Source: Desulfobacteraceae bacterium
GTDB taxonomy: Bacteria; Desulfobacterota; DSM-4660; Desulfatiglandales; Desulfatiglandaceae
DNA length: 14,578 bases
Assembly: GCA_030597505.1 (NCBI GenBank)
Contig: JAUVRS010000031.1
Span: 1 to 14,578, forward strand
Direction: 5' to 3'
Shown in pieces: positions 7,055 through 12,074 of this stretch. The position numbers were made by a program, and so were the translations under genes. Position 1 is the stretch's first letter. Every line of letters starts with the position of its first letter. Below the pieces are notes generated by a model. That model was not told the DNA's origin. It worked only from the letters and a program-made list of their open reading frames with translations, and searched no databases.

Positions 7055-8559
7055 CAAGGCATGACTCGCCGCTCATCCGTCTTGAAAAGATTTCCAAGTC
7101 TTTTGGAAGTGTCCAGGCAAACCAAGATATCACCATTGACATAGAGGCTGGAAAGATAAGGGCTCTGCTTGGGGAAAACGGTGCCGGCAAGAGCACATTG
7201 ATGAATATCCTTGCCGGAACGCTTCAACCGGATTCGGGAAAAATTCTGATCAACGGCAAGGTTGCAAAGATATTTTCCACAAAGAATGCCTTAGACGCCG
7301 GTATCGGTATGGTTTATCAGCATTTCAAGCTGGTTGAGGCCATGACCGTGGCCGAAAACATTTTTCTGGGTCAGAAATCCGGTTTTTTTCTGTCACCGGC
7401 ACGGATGGCTGAAAGGGTTACGCATCTTGGCAAAAAATACGGCCTTGAGATCGATCCATCCGCCAGAGTGTCCCAACTCTCCCTGGGGGAGAAACAACGT
7501 GTTGAAATCGTCAAGCTCCTTCACCGTAACAGTCAAACACTTGTCTTTGATGAACCCACCGCGGTCCTCACCCCCCGGGAGGCTGATCAACTTTTTTTAG
7601 CCATCCGTCAGATGGCCAAAGATGGAAAGGCCATCGTGTTTATCAGCCACAAACTTGGCGAAGTTATGGAGATTTCCGACAGTGTCTCCATTCTTCGAAA
7701 AGGACGGGTGATCGATGAGATGCCCATATCCGAGGTTACGTCAAAAGCTGATCTTGCGCGGCGAATGGTTGGAAGAGAAATCCTTCTCGATGTGAAAAAA
7801 AAAGAGATGGAAATTAGACAGAGGGTTCTCCGTGTCGAAGGTCTTTCCAGCCATGACCTCAGGGAAATCACTTTTGACCTTCGTCAGGGTGAGATCCTCG
7901 GTATAGTGGGCGTGGCCGGCAACGGACAGAAAGCGCTCGTTGAGATTATATGCGGATTGACCCCACCACCGTCAGGATCTGTCACCATTTTGGGGCAAAG
8001 CTGGAATAAATTTTTCTCTGGCCGTGATGATGGCGGTGCCCTCAGCTATATTCCTGAAGACCGTCGGGGGCTTGGAACCTGTCTTGGGTTAGACATGGTT
8101 GACAACTTTCTTCTTACCACCAGAAAATCCTTTTCAAAGGGCCCTTGGTTGAAAAAAAACCGGGCCAGAAAAAAACTTGAAGATCTCGTAGAGGCCTTCA
8201 AAATATACCCAAAAGAGACCTCAAATTTGGCCGGGCAGCTTTCCGGAGGAAACCTCCAAAAATTGGTTCTCGCCAGGGAATTCTTTAGGGAACCTCGCCT
8301 GATAGTTGCAGAACAACCCTCCCAGGGGCTCGACATCGGTGCTACCGAAGAACTATGGAAACTCCTTCTCACGGCCAGGGAACGCGCAGGGATTCTGTTG
8401 GTCACAGGGGATCTGTCCGAGGCGTTGGCCATGTCAGACAGGATAGGCGTCATGTTCTCCGGAAAAATGATCGATGTTTTTTCTGTTCATGATGCCGACA
8501 AAGTGGATAATATAGCGATGATGATGACGGGTGTCGGGGGGAAGGGCATAGGTCAATAG
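7051..8559 (+). CDS. ABC transporter ATP-binding protein with two nucleotide-binding domains
   Basis: A 502-residue tandem ATPase of the sugar/nucleoside importer class (YufO/NupO/RbsA-like), which powers the two permeases. First domain: Walker A GENGAGKST at 41-49, Q90 in VYQHFKLVE, signature LSLGE at 143-147, Walker B LVFDEPT at 164-170 and H200. This site looks fully catalytic. Second domain: the Walker A is degenerate (VGVAGNGQ, about 287-293), the signature LSGGN is intact at 397-401, Walker B is LIVAEQPSQGLD at 417-428, and the switch histidine is replaced (VTGDL near 451-455). A degenerate second site is normal in this class. YIPEDRRGLG near 333 is also a family mark. The start overlaps the gpt stop by 4 bases, so the two are translationally coupled. 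Confidence 0.94.
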   Translation: MTRHDSPLIRLEKISKSFGSVQANQDITIDIEAGKIRALLGENGAGKSTLMNILAGTLQPDSGKILINGKVAKIFSTKNALDAGIGMVYQHFKLVEAMTVAENIFLGQKSGFFLSPARMAERVTHLGKKYGLEIDPSARVSQLSLGEKQRVEIVKLLHRNSQTLVFDEPTAVLTPREADQLFLAIRQMAKDGKAIVFISHKLGEVMEISDSVSILRKGRVIDEMPISEVTSKADLARRMVGREILLDVKKKEMEIRQRVLRVEGLSSHDLREITFDLRQGEILGIVGVAGNGQKALVEIICGLTPPPSGSVTILGQSWNKFFSGRDDGGALSYIPEDRRGLGTCLGLDMVDNFLLTTRKSFSKGPWLKKNRARKKLEDLVEAFKIYPKETSNLAGQLSGGNLQKLVLAREFFREPRLIVAEQPSQGLDIGATEELWKLLLTARERAGILLVTGDLSEALAMSDRIGVMFSGKMIDVFSVHDADKVDNIAMMMTGVGGKGIGQ

Positions 8560-8586
8560 AAAGACAGAGGGTTTGGGATAAAAAAA

Positions 8587-8601
8587 GGTTCAGGGGTTCA
8601 G
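8587..8601 (+). repeat. Short G+T repeat resembling MITE arm
   Basis: GGTTCAGGGGTTCAG shares GGTTCAGGGG exactly with the right arm of the 2959-3203 element (reverse complement of 3168-3177). It may be a degraded trace of the same repeat family. No inverted partner or target duplication is visible here. Confidence 0.35.
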
Positions 8602-8617
8602 AGGACACTAACGAAGA

Positions 8618-9337
8618 ATGGGGGTGATGGGTTTGAAAAAGATTGGTCTCGTGTTTGTGGTTATTATACTGGGGGCAGGGATCTTTCTTTACTACCTCTG
8701 GAGTCAGGCCATGGACCTCCCTGAATGGTATACAAACGGATCTGTCAGTGCTGTGGAGGGGTCTGTTATTTTCTATGGGGAAAATATTGAAAAAATAGAA
8801 AAGAAACTAAGACAAAAAATAGAAAATCAGATAAAAAAAACTGCTGTCGGCAAAAAAGTTGAGATTGAACTCGATGAAAATGATACAAATAGCCTGATTG
8901 CTTCAATGATTGTTAAAATCAGGAAAAATCACAAATACCTCAAGGCTATTAAGGCATCAAAGACCAGCATAAAGGAGGGGAATCTGGACTTTGGGATTGT
9001 GGTGAATGCATCAGATATTCTTGAAGATATACGGGAGGAAGAGACGGCACAAACAGGTCCGACAATAGTCAATATTCTCGGGTTTTTTAAAGACAAAGAG
9101 GTTTACTTGGGACTTCTGGGAAAATATGGGCTAAAAAATGGCCAGCTGAAATTGGACCCAAACGGAAAGATAACGATCGGCGCCCTCAGTTTTTCGATGG
9201 ACAATGCCCTTAAGAAACTGGGGATTTCAGAGGACAAGGTCAGGCGAGCCATCAAGGACCTCCAAATCGGTAAACTAAAGATAGACGATATAGAGGTTGT
9301 CAAGAACCGACTCCGGTTGAAGGGATCAATTAATTGA
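8618..9337 (+). CDS. Membrane-anchored protein of unknown function
   Basis: A 239-residue protein I do not recognise. Residues 8-29 (IGLVFVVIILGAGIFLYYLW) are one transmembrane helix or an uncleaved signal anchor. The rest is hydrophilic and should lie in the periplasm. It starts with an acidic and lysine-rich helical part (GENIEKIEKKLRQKIENQIK), continues as alternating strand-like segments (VEIELDEND, LDFGIVVNAS, GQLKLDPNGKITIGALSF), and ends with a helix-strand pair (VRRAIKDLQIGKLKIDDIEV). That pattern recalls lipid- or polymer-binding periplasmic folds in a general way only. The start is uncertain: ATG at 8618, ATG at 8627, or TTG at 8633, the last preceded by GGGGGTGATGG. It follows the ATPase gene by 58 bp on the same strand, so it may be the last gene of the transport operon, but nothing in the sequence ties it to transport. 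Confidence 0.75.
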   Translation: MGVMGLKKIGLVFVVIILGAGIFLYYLWSQAMDLPEWYTNGSVSAVEGSVIFYGENIEKIEKKLRQKIENQIKKTAVGKKVEIELDENDTNSLIASMIVKIRKNHKYLKAIKASKTSIKEGNLDFGIVVNASDILEDIREEETAQTGPTIVNILGFFKDKEVYLGLLGKYGLKNGQLKLDPNGKITIGALSFSMDNALKKLGISEDKVRRAIKDLQIGKLKIDDIEVVKNRLRLKGSIN

Positions 9338-9346
9338 TCAATTTTT
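9324..9346 (+). terminator. Weak AT-rich terminator candidate at operon end
   Basis: The perfect palindrome GATCAATTAATTGATC (9324-9339) overlaps the stop codon of the preceding gene and is followed by AATTTTT. The hairpin is nearly all A-T, so its stability is low. It could help end the transport operon transcript, but I would not rely on it. Confidence 0.3.
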
Positions 9347-9681
9347 CGGTTTGATCCGAAGCTCTCTGTTCAGCGGATAACGGACCAGGTTCCTGGCCAG
9401 GTCAGAGACAAGTGGCTCTGCCTGACAGGATTGACTTGGAGTATTGGTAATGGAGTATTGGAAAAACCATAAAAGGCAGTGAGTTTTCAGGAATCCCGGG
9501 TTTGTCTATTACCTCCACAGGTGATCAGGTAGCTCTTTCAACACTCCATCAGTCCACTCCATTACTCCTTGAGCCATTCAAATTGCAGTAGACTAAACCC
9601 CCTCCGGGGATAGCCAAAGCCGGGTCCTCCCGCCGGGCCGTAGGCCCTATGGGCCGGAGGCTGGGCCTGGATCTTTACTGG
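9338..9681. other. 344-bp non-coding spacer with repeats
   Basis: No gene is supportable here. It contains two ten-base inverted arms (GTAATGGAGT at 9447-9456 and its complement at 9556-9565) set within GGAGTATTGG-type repeats. A G+C-rich imperfect hairpin lies at about 9626-9660 (CCTCC pairing with GGAGG), 22 bp beyond the stop of the minus-strand gene at 9682. That hairpin is placed to end the minus-strand transcript but has no clear T-run. Confidence 0.5.
9447..9565. repeat. Inverted repeat unit with GGAGTATTGG-type arms
   Basis: GTAATGGAGT (9447-9456) and ACTCCATTAC (9556-9565) are exact reverse complements about 100 bp apart. Each is embedded in related motifs (GGAGTATTGG twice on the left, CACTCCATC and CCACTCC on the right). 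The arrangement resembles a small dispersed intergenic element. No target duplication is evident. Confidence 0.45.
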
Positions 9682-10575
9682 TTATGCGGGTTTATCAACG
9701 GTGTCTGTTTCCACATCCTTATTTTTGGGTATCTTAGACTCACACGGAATCCCTGTCTGGCACAAACCGCACCCATATCCGTCAAAACCGAAGTTGGATG
9801 TAACGTAGTCTTTGGTAACCGGAAACAGATGTTTAAAACATTTGGATTTATCTTTCCCTGCCTCTGTGATGGCCCCTACGGGGCATCGGGGTATGCATTT
9901 TTTGCAGGTCCCCTTGGTAAAAAAAAGACAGTATTCGTTGTGATCCGAATAAGGTCTGGGGGTGTGGGGGACCTGGATTCGAGCTACCACAGATGCCGTA
10001 CGCATTGCCTTGCCAAGGGGGGTAATCAGCCCATCGCAAAGACCAAAGGTTCCAAGCCCGGATGCATAAGCTGCATGTCGTTCGGACCAGGTAGAGGCCA
10101 ACCCATACTTGGGAGAGATCCTCAGGCTGAATTGAGGGGTGAGAACAGGGGCAACAGCTTGATACCCTTTTTCCTCCAGGGCGGCCAACACATGTTTTCG
10201 GAGTTTCTCATTGACCTCTTCCCCAAATATGCGGGCCCTTGCCCAACGTTCTGAAGGATAAAAGCTCTCTTTTCGGTTGTCGGCCTTTGTCTGTTTGGTC
10301 TGCGGCGGGATCCAGCTTATCACAGTGAGTTCCTCGGGGTTTACATTGAAATCACGAAAAGTGATCGTAAATATCTCCCACGGGGTCAGGTAGAAAGGCC
10401 CCACGTGATCTTTGTATGCCTCGAACAGGGGGTCATCTCCGCGGGAAAAACCAATGAGAGGGGTCTCAAATGCCCTTTCATTGTCTTTGTTTTTGAGAGT
10501 ATTTTCACGAGAATGGTCGATGAAGTCTTTTATGACTGTCTCTATCCAGACGGAAGGTTCAACTGATTGATTCAT
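9682..10575 (-). CDS. QueG-like iron-sulfur protein (epoxyqueuosine reductase relative)
   Basis: A 297-residue protein starting at the ATG at 10575, with AAGGAGA 8 bases upstream. The segment at about 165-200 (SERHAAYASGLGTFGLCDG, then ITPLGKAMRTASVV) matches the part of QueG that carries the cobalamin site. The ferredoxin region follows: C224-x2-C227-x3-C231-P, C246, and YGCGLCQTGIPC (C269, C272, C278), parallel to CVACISYCP and YGCDDCQLICPW in E. coli QueG, which binds two [4Fe-4S] clusters. The cysteine normally three residues before C224 is absent (K221); C216 might substitute. The protein is shorter than QueG and lacks its C-terminal HEAT-like extension, and the N-terminal 110 residues are not recognisably QueG. 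It is therefore probably a QueG/reductive-dehalogenase relative with another substrate, not the tRNA-modifying enzyme itself. It is transcribed alone, divergently from moaA. Confidence 0.8.
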   Translation of the reverse strand: MNQSVEPSVWIETVIKDFIDHSRENTLKNKDNERAFETPLIGFSRGDDPLFEAYKDHVGPFYLTPWEIFTITFRDFNVNPEELTVISWIPPQTKQTKADNRKESFYPSERWARARIFGEEVNEKLRKHVLAALEEKGYQAVAPVLTPQFSLRISPKYGLASTWSERHAAYASGLGTFGLCDGLITPLGKAMRTASVVARIQVPHTPRPYSDHNEYCLFFTKGTCKKCIPRCPVGAITEAGKDKSKCFKHLFPVTKDYVTSNFGFDGYGCGLCQTGIPCESKIPKNKDVETDTVDKPA

Positions 10576-10667
10576 ACAAATGGTCTCCTTTTCATGATTT
10601 CAAAATACATTTTTCCAGTTATGCGGGTGAGGGTTCCCATCATCAGAATGGCCACATGATAACGGTT

Positions 10668-10696
10668 ATGTTAACTATATTATAATCGTTTTGCAA
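10668..10696 (-). promoter_or_regulatory. Probable sigma-70-type promoter for the QueG-like gene
   Basis: On the minus strand TTGCAA (10696-10691) is followed after exactly 17 bp by TAACAT (10673-10668), about 92 bp before the start codon. A perfect TATAAT also occurs in the spacer (10684-10679) but with a poor -35. The palindrome ATAACGGTTAT (10659-10669) touches the -10 box and could be an operator. Confidence 0.45.
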
Positions 10697-10854
10697 TAGG
10701 GTAAATTTTGAAATTTTATAAAATACCGGTATATTGGATTTTTTGCAAAATCACCCGTTTTGTTGTTTCAAATATGTCATTTTGAATCTTTAGCAAAAAT
10801 GTGTCTGATCCCAATAACAGTGTGTCGTTTTGCCGGGAACAACCACGATTATTA

Positions 10855-10884
10855 TTGACTTCCGGTCCGGGTTTGTAATATATA
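10855..10884 (+). promoter_or_regulatory. Probable sigma-70-type promoter for moaA
   Basis: TTGACT (10855-10860), an 18-bp spacer and TATATA (10879-10884) lie 47 bp before the moaA ATG. Transcription would begin near 10891, leaving a leader of about 40 bases. No other promoter in this gap fits as well. Confidence 0.5.
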
Positions 10885-10909
10885 AAATAGGCCTCACTAA
10901 AGGATATTT

Positions 10910-11014
10910 ATGAGAAGCGAGTACGTTTTTAATGGAAAAAATCCAGATACCCTTAGTCGATCAGTACGATCGACATCTCAATTATCTCCGTATATCTATA
11001 ACAGATCGGTGTAA
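10910..11014 (+). CDS. Possible 34-codon small ORF overlapping the moaA start
   Basis: ATG at 10910 has AAAGGA 5 bases upstream, a better site than the one before moaA. The frame encodes MRSEYVFNGK and 24 more residues and stops at TAA 11012-11014, 83 bases inside moaA in another frame. The peptide has no recognisable features. It may be a regulatory upstream ORF or only chance; its codons are those of moaA read out of frame. Confidence 0.2.
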   Translation: MRSEYVFNGKNPDTLSRSVRSTSQLSPYIYNRSV

Positions 11015-11933
11015 CCTCCAGTGCATGTACTGCATGCCTCAAGAAGGGCTGCCCAAACTAAAGCATGAGGAGATCCTTACCTATGAGGAGATACTTCGTC
11101 TTGCCAGGATAGCAATAAAACTGGGCGTGCGAAAAATTCGTCTCACAGGCGGTGATCCCTTTATGCGCAAGGGTGTATTCGATTTCCTTCCCAGGCTGAT
11201 CGCCCTCTCAGGGCTTGAGGATGTATCTCTTACCACCAATGGAATATGTCTCAGAGAAAATCTTGAAAAACTCAGATCCTTTGGTATAAAAAGACTCAAT
11301 GTGAGCCTGGATACCCTACAGAGGGAAAAATACAAAAATATAACGGGGTATGATGGGTTTGAGGCAGTATGGGAAGGAATAGAACTTGCAGTAAAATTGG
11401 GGTTTCACCCAGTCAAAGTCAATGTGGTGGTGATCAAAGGGCTAAACGACAATGAGATATTTGATTTCGCAAGGCTATCCTTTCGATACCCCTTCCATGT
11501 GAGATTTATCGAATATATGGCTGTCGGGGTCACAGACTCTGATATGCCTTTGCATCACATTCCGAGTTCTCAAATTAAAGAACAGCTCGAAGGCCTTGGG
11601 GAGCTGATCCCGATCCCCAAAAGCGCGTATGGGGGGCCCGCCGAACGTTTCAAATTTCGTGACGCCCCCGGTGAAATAGGCATCATTAGCCCTGTAACAA
11701 ATCATTTTTGCCACATGTGCAATCGGCTTCGCCTCACTGCAAGCGGGGGCTTACGGCCCTGCCTCCTTTTTGACCGGGAAGAAGATTTGAGGGGGCCCCT
11801 TCGTAACGGGGCGTCAGATAGTGACCTGGCGGCGATTTTCTTGAAGGCAGCATCAAAAAAACCCCACGAGCACGACTCGGTCTCTGAACAGACAACCCCT
11901 TTTTCCGGGCAGATGTCGTCCATCGGCGGATAA
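10932..11933 (+). CDS. moaA: GTP 3',8-cyclase MoaA
   Basis: A 333-residue radical-SAM enzyme that, with MoaC, converts GTP to cyclic pyranopterin monophosphate, the first step of molybdenum/tungsten cofactor synthesis in the cytoplasm. The N-terminal cluster motif is C27-x3-C31-x2-C34 within ISITDRCNLQCMYC. The C-terminal cluster that binds GTP is C260-x2-C263-x13-C277, and the chain ends in the conserved Gly-Gly. Length matches E. coli MoaA (329). The usual LTGGEP motif reads LTGGDP (D75), a conservative change. The ATG at 10932 is the only in-frame start before a TGA at 10911 and fits the family's N terminus; its ribosome-binding site is weak. The next gene, 141 bp downstream, is a pterin-dependent formate dehydrogenase, which explains its position. 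No other moa or moe genes are in the window. Confidence 0.95.
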   Translation: MEKIQIPLVDQYDRHLNYLRISITDRCNLQCMYCMPQEGLPKLKHEEILTYEEILRLARIAIKLGVRKIRLTGGDPFMRKGVFDFLPRLIALSGLEDVSLTTNGICLRENLEKLRSFGIKRLNVSLDTLQREKYKNITGYDGFEAVWEGIELAVKLGFHPVKVNVVVIKGLNDNEIFDFARLSFRYPFHVRFIEYMAVGVTDSDMPLHHIPSSQIKEQLEGLGELIPIPKSAYGGPAERFKFRDAPGEIGIISPVTNHFCHMCNRLRLTASGGLRPCLLFDREEDLRGPLRNGASDSDLAAIFLKAASKKPHEHDSVSEQTTPFSGQMSSIGG

Positions 11934-12074
11934 CAAACCCTTCCTTCAGATTTTTGAGTCTTTGGAATCGAGTCCAGGGTTCTGAGATAAAAACTCCAGT
12001 TAACCACAGATTCCAGTTTGACTTTACATGGGTTTCACCCCTAACTTTCCCAAGATAGGACAAAGGGATGACGT

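Larger units (their letters stand above)
10576..10931. other. 356-bp AT-rich divergent intergenic region
   Basis: The region between the QueG-like gene and moaA holds both promoters and several short perfect palindromes: ATAAC-G-GTTAT (10659-10669), ATACCGGTAT (10723-10732) and TTTTGCAAAA (about 10741-10750). I searched for a molybdenum-cofactor riboswitch and found no convincing match. Confidence 0.6.

Noticed and set aside
9338..9430. A minus-strand frame ending LVSDLARNLVRYPLNREL as the 3' end of a gene
   Set aside because: The last 29 codons look coding-like, but upstream the frame passes into the repeat and has no start or ribosome-binding site. It could be a gene remnant, but I cannot support it.
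9649..10254. A 201-codon plus-strand open frame
   Set aside because: It is antisense to the QueG-like gene, which has a good ribosome-binding site and clear cysteine motifs.
10576..10931. A molybdenum-cofactor riboswitch before moaA
   Set aside because: The proposed promoter leaves only about 40 bases of leader, too short for that riboswitch, and no matching stem set was seen.
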